DNA from: Setomelanomma holmii
Lineage: Eukaryota; Ascomycota; Dothideomycetes; Pleosporales; Phaeosphaeriaceae
NCBI GenBank assembly: GCA_010015745.1
Contig: ML978156.1
Coordinates: 789,635 to 853,634 of the forward strand
Length of the DNA: 64,000 nucleotides
Direction: 5' to 3'
Translations under genes and position numbers: made by a program
Shown here: positions 25,052 through 35,526 of the stretch, one piece after another
Layout of the letters: each line of letters begins with the position of its first letter
Position numbering within the stretch: the first letter of the stretch is position 1
The notes under the pieces: generated by a model
The model's database searches: none
Told to the model about the DNA's origin: nothing
What the model saw: the letters and a program-made list of their open reading frames with translations, nothing else

Positions 25052-25233
25052 CTCAGCATCGATAAGATGAGGCAGATCGATGGTGGTTAGGGAAATGCAA
25101 TGGGCCATGCAAGGTACGCGTCTTGATGTGGTTAGCAGCCGCACCGGCCGAAGCGCGGGGTTCTCGGAATACGTCTATGTCAAAGATTCCGAGCACATGT
25201 GCTCTGCCGACTCTCATACTTCACACAGCAACG
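25052..25233. promoter_or_regulatory. Short bidirectional promoter region MSH1/HEM12
   Basis: Only 182 bp lie between the start codons of two genes that both serve mitochondria (mtDNA repair and heme synthesis). Both promoters must share this interval or overlap coding sequence. No TATA box is seen. Confidence 0.55.
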
Positions 25234-26519
25234 ATGGCGCCCCAATTCGAGCCCATGAAGAATGATCTGATTCTACGGACAGCAAGAGGTATAATCATTG
25301 ACTACTACAAGCATGTTCAAGTGCTGACAATTGCAGGCGAAAAGGTGGAACGGCCACCAATATGGGTGATGCGACAAGGTACGGCGCTCACATATGGCAC
25401 GATGGGTATGACTGCTGACACACGACAGCTGGACGCTACCTGCCTGAGTACCACGAAGCGAAAGGCGGTCACGACTTCTTCGAATGTTGCCGCAGCCCCG
25501 AAATTGCCTCAACCCTGACCCTCCAGCCCATTGAGCGTTACGAGGGGCTCATCGATGCCGCGATTATTTTCTCTGACATCCTCGTCATACCCCAAGCGAT
25601 GGGTATGGAGGTCATAATGGTGGACAAGAAAGGTCCTCACTTTCCAGACCCACTTCAGACGCCAAAAGACAAGCAATACAAGGAGGTTCTTGACAGAAAA
25701 GTGGACGTGGCCGATTCGTTAGACTATGTTTACAAGGCGATCACCCTTACACGGCAAAAGCTGGCGGGGCGGGTACCGCTCATTGGCTTCTGCGGCGCTC
25801 CATGGACGCTTTTGTGTTACATGGTGGAGGGCGGAGGAAGTAAGATGTTCATACAGACCAAAACTTGGATATACAAGTATCCAGAAGAGAGCAAAGCACT
25901 GCTGCAGAAGATCGCCGAGCTTTGCGTTGAGTATCTGGCACTTCAGGTGCAAGCTGGCGCACAGGTGGGTAGTCCGAATCGTTGATGTGAAGAGAGCTAA
26001 TATTCGCAGATGATCCAAGTATTCGACTCGTGGGCTGGAGAGCTCTCACCGTCCTCCTTCAAAACCTTCGCCCTTCCGTACCTCAACTACATTGCCGACA
26101 ACCTCCCTGCGCGCCTGCAGTCGAAAGGCCTCGAGGTCGTGCCCATGACGGTGTTCGCTAAGGGCGCATGGTACTCTCTACCTGATCTTTGCGAGTCAAA
26201 TTACAACACAATTGGTCTAGACTGGTTGCACGATCCGGCCGAGGCATACAAGATTGCGCAAGCGAAGGGCAAGGTCTTGCAAGGTAATGCCGACCCTGGA
26301 GTCTTGTACGGCACGCACGAGTCGATAACAAAGGTGGTCGAGGAAATGGTTGCAGGATTTGGTGGTGGTAAGCAGGGGTGGATTGCAAATCTCGGTCATG
26401 GTAGGTCGATCGCTGTATCCCAGACAGACTCGGTGCTAATATTGCCAGGCATAACCCCGTTTGTCAAGCCGGACGATCTGAAATTCTATTTCGAGGAGAT
26501 CCATCGTCTAACTTCGTAG
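25234..26519 (+). CDS. HEM12: Uroporphyrinogen decarboxylase
   Basis: Five exons: 25234-25288, 25337-25378, 25429-25964, 26010-26400 and 26449-26519; introns of 48, 50, 45 and 48 bp; 364 residues, the normal length. The enzyme removes four carboxyl groups from uroporphyrinogen III to give coproporphyrinogen III in the cytosol. The signature RQAGRYLPEYHE (residues 31-42) is created across the second splice junction, which confirms it. Other family blocks are IIFSDILVIPQAMGMEV, PLIGFCGAPWTLLCYMVEGG, MIQVFDSWAGELSP and GWIANLGHG joined to ITPFVKPDD near the end. The start at 25234 gives MAPQFEPMKNDLILRTARGE, as in relatives. It is divergent from MSH1. Confidence 0.96.
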
Positions 26520-26568
26520 TTGTACAAATACAAGGCCGGCTTGACTCGAGGTACCGGGATGGATTCGA

Positions 26569-27087
26569 TCACTCGTCCTCGCCTATATCTTCGTACCAGT
26601 CGCCGGGCTTCTCCTGGATAAATTTCTGTATCAAGTCGTAGCACTCTTTATCGTCGAGAACGATGACCTCAATTCCTCTGCTCTTCAAGTACTCCTCACC
26701 ACCAACAAAGGTCTTGTTCTCGCCAATGACTACCCTCTTGACCTTGTACATTACGCATGCACCTGTGCACATGTCGCACGGGCTCAAAGTCGTGTACACA
26801 GTCGCACCGCGATAGGCCGAGGCTGGGAGACGGCCGGCCTTTTCAAAGGTGGAAATTTCTGCCTTTCGTGGTGTCAGATCGAACAAGCTGCGATCTGTGT
26901 TTTTGAGGCTGAAGTCTGTACGCACGTGAAGCGTAGCACTGCCTTTCTGAATACGCATATTATGACCCTGGCCGAGTATTTTGCCGTCCGCTGAGACCAA
27001 GGCTGAGCCAATGGGCACGCCGCCCTCTTGGCTGCCTTGACGGGCTTCCTGCAAGGCTGCTTTGAATCCGGCGTCTTCTGTAGACAT
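26569..27087 (-). CDS. FCY1: Cytosine deaminase (pyrimidine salvage)
   Basis: Two exons, 27087-26926 and 26862-26569, with a 63-bp intron (GTGCGT...ACGAAAG); 151 residues spliced, close to yeast Fcy1 (158). It deaminates cytosine to uracil in the cytosol. Splicing creates LHAEISTFEKAGR with zinc ligand His54 and catalytic Glu56; SPCDMCTGAC supplies zinc ligands Cys83 and Cys86. The C-terminus (PGDWYEDIGEDE) matches the active-site lid of yeast-type enzymes. The intron is a multiple of three and stop-free, so an unspliced mRNA would encode a 172-residue protein with 21 extra residues between His54 and Glu56, which would break the active site. The gene is divergent from YDJ1. Confidence 0.94.
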   Translation of the reverse strand: MSTEDAGFKAALQEARQGSQEGGVPIGSALVSADGKILGQGHNMRIQKGSATLHVRTDFSLKNTDRSLFDLTPRKAEISTFEKAGRLPASAYRGATVYTTLSPCDMCTGACVMYKVKRVVIGENKTFVGGEEYLKSRGIEVIVLDDKECYDLIQKFIQEKPGDWYEDIGEDE

Positions 27088-27256
27088 GTTGAGAGAATTT
27101 TGTGTTGGCAGTCTTGCAATGATGCGCTTGTTACAAGCAAGACATTACGCAGGCGCAGGGTTCGACATGGGCAATCGAGGCGTCGGCTACCCGGCGATAA
27201 GCCTCGAGGCCGCCGACCAATCGGGTGACTAGCGCCAATGGCATAGCGCGGTTCAT

Positions 27257-27266
27257 CGAAGCTTCC
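27257..27266. promoter_or_regulatory. Heat-shock-element-like dyad
   Basis: The sequence CGAAGCTTCC is a perfect nGAAnnTTCn dyad about 600 bp upstream of the YDJ1 start. A two-unit dyad alone is weak evidence for Hsf1 binding and occurs by chance. Confidence 0.3.
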
Positions 27267-27436
27267 CAAGAATTGCACACCACCAAAGCCGCTTGGGATG
27301 AACTTGCTGGCTCAGTCGTGCGTTTCTTCCAAGAGGAAAGACATCTGCAGACACTGAGGAGACTGGCGCGTTGTTTGCGCAGGCAGACGTGTGCTTTCAG
27401 GCTCCATCAGGCAACTGGAGCGCGGTGGAAGGGCAT

Positions 27437-27456
27437 GGAAACTGTTGGAAACTTCT
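27437..27456 (+). promoter_or_regulatory. Heat-shock element upstream of YDJ1
   Basis: GGAAACTGTTGGAAACTTCT reads as four contiguous 5-bp units (nGAAn, nTTCn, nGAAn, nTTCn) with three exact matches; the second unit is CTGTT instead of nTTCn. It lies 417 bp upstream of the YDJ1 start codon. Ydj1-type chaperones are known Hsf1 targets in yeast, so the position makes sense. The match was seen by eye, not scored. Confidence 0.6.
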
Positions 27457-27872
27457 GTAGCTCGGCGCAGTCGGTGCATTTGCAACATCCCGGTTGACTA
27501 CTTTTAAAGTCCACAACCATTCGCCTTTGACTTGCTTTGACCAAAATACACCACCCGCGTTTGTTGATTCAAGTTCTCCTTCGACTCACACACAGCAACT
27601 AGCCCTCCCTGCGGCGAATATCGGTAAGCGCCTCTTCTCCACCCTCTGCGGCGCGGAACAAACGGGCGGCTTCCACCAGGCTGACGGGCAGCTTGGTGAG
27701 TGCAAACCGTGGGACAGAATTTGGACGCTGACAGCAGCAGTGACAGCAGCATAAATCGCCCTTGCGCGCTCTCCAGACCCCATATATACTCTGAGCTACC
27801 CCTCAACACAACTTTTGCGACCCCGCTAGCCCCTCGTCTCTCCCACCACACAGTCGATCGATAACCGCGACC

Positions 27873-29200
27873 ATGGTCAAAGACTCGAAGTTTTACGACA
27901 TCCTTGGGGTACGTGCCTGCCACTGTCCTTTACAGTTGCGCAATGCTGACAGAATTAGGTGTCGCCCGACGCTTCAGACGCACAACTCAAATCTGCGTAC
28001 AAGAAGGGCGCGCTAAAATGGCATCCTGATAAGAACGCCCACAACCCAGACGCCGCCGACAAGTTCAAGGATCTCTCACACGCATATGAAGTTCTCTCAG
28101 ATCCACAAAAGCGCCAATTGTACGACCAGTATGGCGAGGAAGGTCTCGAACAGGGCGGTATGGGCGGTGGCGGCATGGCTGCCGAGGATCTGTTCGCACA
28201 GTTCTTCGGCGGCGGTGGTGGCCCATTCGGAGGCATGTTTGGCGGCGGTATGGGCGGCGGACGCGAACAAGGGCCCAAGAAGGCGCGCACAATCTCCCAC
28301 GTCCACAAGGTGTCCCTCGAGGACATTTACCGCGGCAAGGTCTCGAAGCTCGCCCTCCAGAAATCCGTTATCTGCCCCAAGTGCCACGGCATCGGCGGCA
28401 AGGAAGGCGCCGTCAAGAAGTGCGCTGGCTGCGACGGCCGTGGTATGAAGCACATGATGAGGCAGATGGGACCCATGATCCAGCGCTTCCAGACTGTCTG
28501 CCCCGACTGCCAGGGAGAAGGCGAGATCATCCGTGACAAGGACCGATGCAAGCAGTGCAACGGCAAGAAGACCATCATCGAGCGCAAGGTCCTCCACGTC
28601 CACGTTGACCGCGGTGTCAGGAGCGGCCACAAGATCGAGTTCCGTGGTGAGGGCGACCAATTACCAGGCGTCGAGCCTGGTGACGTCGTTTTCGAGATCG
28701 AGCAGAAGCCCCACAGCCGCTTCCAGCGCAAGGATGACGACCTCTTCTACCACGTCGAGATTGACCTATTGACTGCGCTTGCCGGTGGTCAGATCCACAT
28801 TGAGCACCTTGACGAGCGGTGGTTGACAGTCGACATTATCCCAGGCGAGTGCATCAGCCCTGGCGAAGTCAAGGTCATTCGTGGCCAGGGTATGCCTTCG
28901 TACCGACACCACGACTTCGGCAACCTCTACATCCAGTTCGATGTCAAATTCCCTGAGCGCCTAGGCAATGCAGAGGATGGCCCAATGACGCCCGAGCAGA
29001 TTCGCGCCCTGGAGTCGGTACTCCCCGCCCGCAAGGTTGCAGACTCGCTGCCCCCGCCAGACGCAATGACCGAAGACTTCACACTCGAGAGTGTCGACCC
29101 AACTAGGGAATCGCAGCGTGCCCGTGGCATGACCGGCATGGAAGATGATGATGACGACATGCACCCCGGTGCCGAACGCGTGCAGTGCGCCTCGCAGTAA
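27873..29200 (+). CDS. YDJ1: Type I Hsp40 (DnaJ) co-chaperone, Ydj1/Mas5-like, farnesylated
   Basis: Two exons: 27873-27908 and 27959-29200; a 50-bp intron (GTACGT, branch GCTGAC, acceptor ATTAG); 425 residues. It stimulates Hsp70 ATPase and holds unfolded clients in the cytosol and at mitochondrial and ER membranes. Domain order: J domain with the HPD motif at 34-36; Gly/Met/Phe-rich linker (about 75-115); four CxxCxGxG-type zinc motifs (CPKCHGIGG, CAGCDGRG, CPDCQGEG, CKQCNGKK); C-terminal client-binding domains; and a C-terminal CASQ box, the same farnesylation signal as in yeast Ydj1. Start context is GACCATGG. A heat-shock element lies upstream. Long antisense frames over this GC-rich gene are shadows. 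Confidence 0.97.
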
Positions 29201-29689
29201 ACCGTTCGACGAAGCGAAATGAGCACGATATGAGTTAGGACGAACGATGCATGGTTTGGAGTCACGACGATACGCAGCGAGATGGGCGAAAAGTGGCGTC
29301 GCGGAGGTTTGCATCACGGATATCGATTGACGGCATCAGCGTCGTCATGTGGATGTCATGAATGCGCGTATATCATCGAGCATTGCCGTATCGAAAGTCA
29401 GATTTGCTTAGACTAGGTCGTCGTGGATTCTTCTTTTATGTTTTCGCTCTATGGGCGGCATCATTACATACCTTTTCTCTGTTCAGTCGAGGGCGTTTCA
29501 TAGACCATCGTCCTCACTTCTGCGGAGGAAGCAGTACAGTGGTATTAGAAAACGGAATGCGGTAATGTTCATGTTCAGCCTTTTGCCCGTACTCGCGAAG
29601 TTGCAGGACTTCGGCACCATTATGTCAAGCTCGTATTCTCACATCTCAATCACGGTTTTCAGTGCCCAAAATGGATAAGTCCGAATACC
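29201..29689. other. Intergenic, convergent 3' ends
   Basis: About 490 bp between the convergent ends of YDJ1 and the next gene; it should hold both 3' untranslated regions and poly(A) sites. No gene seen. Confidence 0.45.
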
Positions 29690-30739
29690 TCAAACCACCG
29701 TAGGATGATATGCTTTAGACACTTGAAGTGCACCTTCGATACTCTGCACCATGCCAAAGAACACGGTCAGAAGAAATACACAAACTGCGACCCAGAAGGT
29801 GTACCATTGTACACCGTTTCGCCGGTCATACCACCATTGTGATAGCGTCGCCAGCCGGGCCTCATCATACGCCTGCTTCAGGATTGCAAGGCGATCGTGC
29901 CAGAAGCGGAAACTCTTCAACTGGCGCTCGTCGAGGCGGAGTTGGCCATTCGAGGCTAGTTGGTGGTCGATGGTGTATCGTTTTCTCTGGGATTGCAGCC
30001 AGCGCTGTTGGGCGTGGTCGTGTTGGGGGAATAGGAGGATGAGTGTGCGCTGTGTTTCCTCGACTAGATCGGTGGGATAGAGGTTGTCTTGATGTTGTTG
30101 CTGGCGCGCGAGGAAAGAGGCATGATGGAATATTTCAATGGATTTGTCGTCGGGGTCGAGCATGCGTTGGTGGTCGGCTAGATTGTCTGTCTAGCGGATG
30201 CGGATGCCGGCGATTGTGTCAATGTTGCGGGCGGTAAATGTGCGCTCGAATCTGATGTGTACGCCACATAATTCCATTTGATGTGTGAAGTGATTTCTCA
30301 AGAAGGCTGACAGTGTGTCGCTTTTCCACTGCAGCTGGGTTCGACCAGGATTGATCGTTGCTGCGCTCGTGCCTACATTCACCATGAAGCAGATTCTCGG
30401 TGTCAGGTCAATTGTGTTGTCCGCAACTTCGGTGCTGGCAACGCTGTAGCCCATAGATCGATCGAGTAGTAGAGTTCTGATCTGTTCTCGCGGTATGTCT
30501 TGTAGCAACAACTTGCAAAGATCGACGATATGCGCATGCTTGCGTACCGCTACATGTTGGCCCTGGTTTTGGAGACCATGTCCATATTGGTTGACGTAGT
30601 AAGTTAAACATGGCACCCAGTCCTGCCTGTCGAAACGGTCGTCGTCCACTGTGGATGGCCACAGAGCCTCGAGCACCGCTTTCTCGATGTCAGCGTCGCG
30701 TCCGTTTAAATTGACGAGTTCTTCCTGTAAGAGGTGCAT
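29690..30739 (-). pseudogene. Fungal hypothetical protein with C-terminal transmembrane segment, split by one TAG codon
   Basis: From ATG 30739 one reading frame runs to a TAG at 30191-30193 and then continues in the same frame to a stop at 29690, about 349 codons in all. The upstream part has a globular, Leu-rich character (DLCKLLLQDIPREQIRTLLL). The downstream part begins TDNLADHQRMLD, then IEIFHHASFL, ALSQWWYDRRNG-type sequence (LSQWWYDRRNGVQWYTFW) and a single C-terminal TM segment (FWVAVCVFLLTVFFGMVQSI). I recall this C-terminal block from a widespread uncharacterised Pezizomycotina family in which Trp precedes T(D/S)NL, so the TAG is probably a mutated TGG. Either it is a recent pseudogene, a sequencing error, or, least likely, a readthrough gene. 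Function is unknown. Confidence 0.65.
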
Positions 30740-31282
30740 GGGCCAATGAAAGGATATTGAGAGAGTAGTGTGCTTGGCTTGGATATGACAATAAGTGTCG
30801 AGTGAGCTGCGAAAGCGCGGGATACTCCTGCGACTTCAGGGCGAAGGATTGCCGCGTGGTTGACCTCCGGCTCAGCTGCGAATTGGCTCATTTTGAGGTT
30901 GGTTGGTGGTAGCATTGACGCCTTCGTGGCAGTGTTGAAGCTGTGTGAACGCCTGCACCTCGGATTGGTCCTCACAGAATGATTGCCCTGCAGGACTCGC
31001 CTACACCGGTTCAAGATGGGCCTACGAAGACGTTCAGCCGACGTCACCTGAAGTATGCTGCGCCAGCCAATTGAGGTGCAGAAAGGAAGGAGGAGAACTC
31101 TGCTTATTGATATTTCTGGGAAGGTGCGTGATGCCCAACTGCGCATGCCTGCACCTTCCGTACAGCCTTTTCTCTGTCCTCTATCAACATCGGCAGTTTC
31201 CACGCCTCGACATGTGAAATGCGAACTCATCGCTCTCGAGCACAAGCTGCTTTGAATCTTCGATCTATGCTTGGGAAGTGTC
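30740..31282. other. Divergent intergenic stretch
   Basis: About 540 bp between two divergent accessory genes; no recognisable element. Confidence 0.4.
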
Positions 31283-33941
31283 ATGACCGGACCGTTTGTG
31301 AGCGCGTGGCTTACAAAGAGCGGGCTGCGCAAAAGATCTCCAATACCCGCACCTAATTTCGGCGACTGCATGGGACTCATTGATCAAGGGCGAACACTCC
31401 ACTGGATTCTTGTCGGAGATCTTAGGACTCAATTTGACAAGCATCTTTCCCCCGCAATCCGTCGTCGCCTCGAGACCTACTTTGAATCTGAGCCGTGCGG
31501 CGAGGCTCTTACGATTGATGCCTACCTGATCGGAAGTACCAAGGGGTCTGCGAGACCGACGGTACTTTTCATCTCGCGTTGCCCACAAACCCGGAGATGC
31601 GCACAGAACATCGTCAAGGAGAGCAAGCTTCTCGCTGAGCACCCCGAATTCACCACAGCTGTAATCGCGAAAGACCCAAGTCTTGTTGCTCTATATGTAT
31701 CTCCAAATAGTTCTGCAACGTCCAATAGCTCAGGTCCTCAAAGGATGGAATATCTGGCATCGCAGCCAGGCAAGCGTGCATCTCCTGGGTCTATCCCAGA
31801 ACACCTTGCTACTGAGGACGTGCTTTACAACCCGTACGAGAACCTTCGCTTCCAAGGACAGGCAACCTACATTCAGCACGAGTCAGGTCTACGATTGGGA
31901 CCGGGAATATTGTGCTCTTCAACGGCCGCTTATTCTTACAAACCGTCCTGCACTCCTTCCACGCGTGTACCACACAAGGAAACGTGGATGACATTGTCTC
32001 AGAGTCTAATAACCGATTCGAGATGAATGTTGAAACAGATGAAGACGAGCAAGTCAGCGACGAAGAAATGTTAGCTGAAGCGACAAGTAGTGGCAGCCTC
32101 AGTTCCCAATCCTCGGGCGAGGAATCGACGTCCGATGAGGACTGCTCCATGCTACAGTCGACGGATGAGCAACACATTCACAGCTCGTACTTGCAGAAAG
32201 ACACATCATTTAAGCAAGGGCTTCCTGATGGAGACGTTGCTATGTCTTCTAAGGTCCCACAGAACTGCTATATCAGTCCTGTATTACAGGAAGCGTTTGG
32301 CCGTTCGCTAGCTCATTTGGGGACGCTCCATACAACATTAGTCGAGAATGACTTCGCCATCATCGAGCTAACTGAAGAATTGTCGACTGCGTATTTGAAG
32401 ATGCTTGACATTCAACAGCCGCCAGCGATTTTGACAGCAATTGACCGCGTTCAGAAACGACCCCTTACCAACACGGATGTCGTCACATGTACAGCAACAG
32501 GCAGCAACCTAGAAGGAAACATGTTCGGGTCGACGTGGATCCTGTTCCCAGGCAGCAATTGTTTTCGGGAGGTGTACCAAGTACGATTGAAGGGCAACTT
32601 GTCGTATGGCGACTGCGGGTCCGCTATAATTGACGCTGATTCGGGAGCTCTATATGGATATATCGTGGCAGGAAGTCCTGAGACTTCCATAGCATATGCA
32701 ATTGCAGCATACCAAATCGTGATCGATCTCGAGGTCAGCTTCAGGGAAACTATCGCGGGTAAGTCCTGTCTCACACGTACAGCCTGCGGAATCTAAACTT
32801 GTTATCATCCGTAGAATCGAAACTCCAGCCTGTCAGTGCCTGCGGTGCACAGCATGCACAAGTCACAGACTCGGCTTGCTCAAGACGTCTATTGGTCCCA
32901 ACTCAGTCATCTCTGCGTTTCAGTGTATTTTCCACGCACGGTAGCTTATCCTCACGCAGCAGCGTATCCTCGTTCGGCGGCTTTCCATCGGCTTCTCGTG
33001 CAACGTCTTCAAGGGTGTCTGTCAACAATACTTCTCTTGTTGATCAATCAGCACTCTCCGAGTGGTCCACTATCAGCCCACAAGCCGCATTTTATAAAAC
33101 CTGCGTTTCGCATAAGCGTAAAGGTCGACGGTCTTCAAAGAAACCACGCTACATTTGCACAGTCTGCAAGGAAGGTTTAATTGATAAGACGGATTGGAAG
33201 CGCCATGAGGAAACCTGCCAAGAACGTCCAGAGTCGTTTGAGTGCGATTTGTGTAACGCGGTATATTTCCTGAACAAAGATTTCAAGAAACATCACGCAG
33301 CAGCCCACCTCTGCAATCGTTGCACGTCGAGAGACTCCAGAAAGGAACATGCCGAGCGCGCAAGAAGGCTGCGAAGGACCCGCAGTGGGTGGGGATGTGG
33401 ATTCTGCTACCATTTCAGCGATAAATGGACAGAGCGATGCAACCACGTCGCTTCTCACTTCGACAAGATGGGAACTACTATAGCTGACTGGAATCACAGT
33501 GCCGTCATCTACTCTTTGCTTCAACGCCCAGCAGTTCGGGCGGAATGGGATGCTGTTCTGAGAGAATCTGGCCAGAAATTCTTAGCTATTGACTGGGATC
33601 CCCAGACCACAGGACGTACGGAAGGCTATCCAGATATCGACTCCACCCCGAAGTTGCAGGACATGCTTGAATTTCTCGTCCCGTCCGGAGATGCGAAGAC
33701 TTTGGCACAGATGGCTTTCGATCAGGCAGTGAAGAAGGTTACCAAGACAAAGAGAGTAGGATTGCCACTACCCAGCGAGAGTATGGAAGATGAAGAGCGC
33801 AAGGTATATGATACGCCAGAAGACTCTTTGGACTATGAAACAATGTCGGCAGCTTGGGAAACTGATCTACAATCAGCGCGCAACCCATCTCTAGGCCACA
33901 TACTCGCGGATGCGGATACCGACTTCATCAACCAGGGTTGA
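31283..33941 (+). pseudogene. Protease-like domain plus C2H2 zinc-finger protein, with one frameshift
   Basis: ATG 31283 opens a frame that reads well to about 31885 (TYIQHES), after which the protein continues one frame over (STIGTGNIVLFNGRLFLQTV). The change occurs within about 10 bases and has no intron signals, so it is a frameshift or a base-call error. The second segment carries an acidic Ser-rich linker and a domain resembling the inactive-looking trypsin-fold region of fungal NACHT/zinc-finger proteins (LSYGDCGSAIIDADSGALYG followed by YIVAGSPETSIAYAI). A 56-bp intron (32759-32814, GTAAGT...CCGTAG) joins it to a zinc-finger region with YICTVCKEGLIDKTDWKRHE and FECDLCNAVYFLNKDFKKHH. 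The C-terminus is predicted soluble. About 850 residues if repaired. Such proteins are often linked with regulation or incompatibility, but no function is proven. Confidence 0.62.
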
Positions 33942-35526
33942 GTAGTACACATGGCGAAACTTGGCCTCTAGCCGTATATGAGAACAAGAGCAGGCGCGGA
34001 GAACCCGTCAATCTTGAGGGTAATTCTCCTCTCCATTCCGTGGGCTATGAAACCACAGAGGTATGGAGTGATGGGGCGGCGTTCGCAACCAATAATATTG
34101 GTTCATAGGCTATGACTCTCCCTCGCAACACGGCAGAGCCGAAGAAATGAGGGAAGAACTGGAGTTCTGACTGGGTCTTCTGGAAGACAGTGCAACGATG
34201 CTGAATAAATGACAATTCAAGAGTGGCTGGAGGAATTTACGGATCTTGTGGCAGAAGGTCAAGTTGACGAGGATGCACGCAACTCAGTGATAACGCCATT
34301 GCACCGTTTGGAGCAGCAATGTTCCACAAAGGACACCTTCTCTGCGGGCGCGGGCGCTGAGAACGTCTTCTTGGTTATAAATGCTGCCCAACGCGACGGC
34401 ACAATGTCGCTGACATCAGCAGAGACACGTACGTGCTATTCCTCGAGACTGGCTTGGGCTGTGGGCCGCCGTTAATAGCTGCTCTTTGATATCCAATATA
34501 GATCTTCAAGACAGTTGTCAACAAGTCCGATCAAGTCTCTTTCAAAGGATTATTAGCTCAGACAAATAATGATGACAGCTAGAGTGCCAGTGCGCTGCGC
34601 GCTTGCTCATAGGTGTGTCCTTGCCTCATCTACCACAACCTCCAAGTAGCGACCAGAATTTCGAAACACATCACAACCACCCTCTGAACGCTCATGCATG
34701 TAATGTAACCAAAATTCGAGACGCGCGCATCACTCCGGCTCATTGAATATTCGTTGGTGCGAACCTGAAATAACCCCGCGTTGGACCTCTGGGATTCGTC
34801 GCGAACCGAAGTTTGCAGCTAGGGAAGCAGCTGTGCTGCACACCATCGCAGCGACAGGCTGATGTGCAGTAAGGCTGAGCCATCTGTGCGACACCCAGTA
34901 ACGGCCCGGACGGCATGTGGCGCGGGCCGTGATAGGTGCCCATGATTCCGGAGGGTGGGTATTGGATCTGACTTCTCCGTTTCTGCACCGATGACTTTGC
35001 GCGGCTCAGCGTAGCTGCTATCGTCGTGGTCGGTGGTATTATCGTCTTGCCATTACGGGCATACGCGATGGGTCCGTTCAATCGCATGCTGCGAATATGT
35101 ACGATGATTTTCGACAATGGTCTTTGTTGCACACTCAAGTGCAGCCGTTGCGGAAGAGGGCATCGTATCGAGTAGGTAGGAAATGGGAAACTTAGAGCTT
35201 ATGACGACCGACGAGGATAAGCGCCCCAGTCCACGCCATGTCGCAATCTGACGCCCATTCATTCAACGTATATCTTTAGCTGCGACCTATTGCTCCAGCA
35301 CCAATCTTGCTGTTGTGCTACCGCAGGCCTCGAGAGGCTCGGCGCGTGTGCGGACATAGCGAAAGACCTGCGGGTACTCTGAGCATATAGTGATCTGCCC
35401 GCATTTGCTGATCCTCTTTTGACAAACTTCCATACGCTTTTGTAGCACTTCCTCTCTCCTTGCGCCGGGATACCGAAAGCGGCTTAGCATTTCTCCTCGT
35501 TGGCGGGGCTGCAACCTTGTGCCGAA
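33942..35526. other. Intergenic region with one small open frame
   Basis: About 1.6 kb. The only open frame with some protein character is ATG 34209 to 34475 (88 codons, beginning MTIQEWLEEFTDLVAEGQVD). It matches nothing I know and may be chance. Nothing else is seen. Confidence 0.35.

Larger units (their letters stand above)
27088..27872. promoter_or_regulatory. Divergent intergenic region FCY1/YDJ1
   Basis: 785 bp between divergent start codons. It contains the heat-shock-type elements listed separately. No coding frame is convincing. Confidence 0.55.

Noticed and set aside
28097..28660. 187-codon minus-strand open frame over YDJ1
   Set aside because: Antisense of a highly conserved chaperone gene with strong codon bias; no family match and no promoter evidence.
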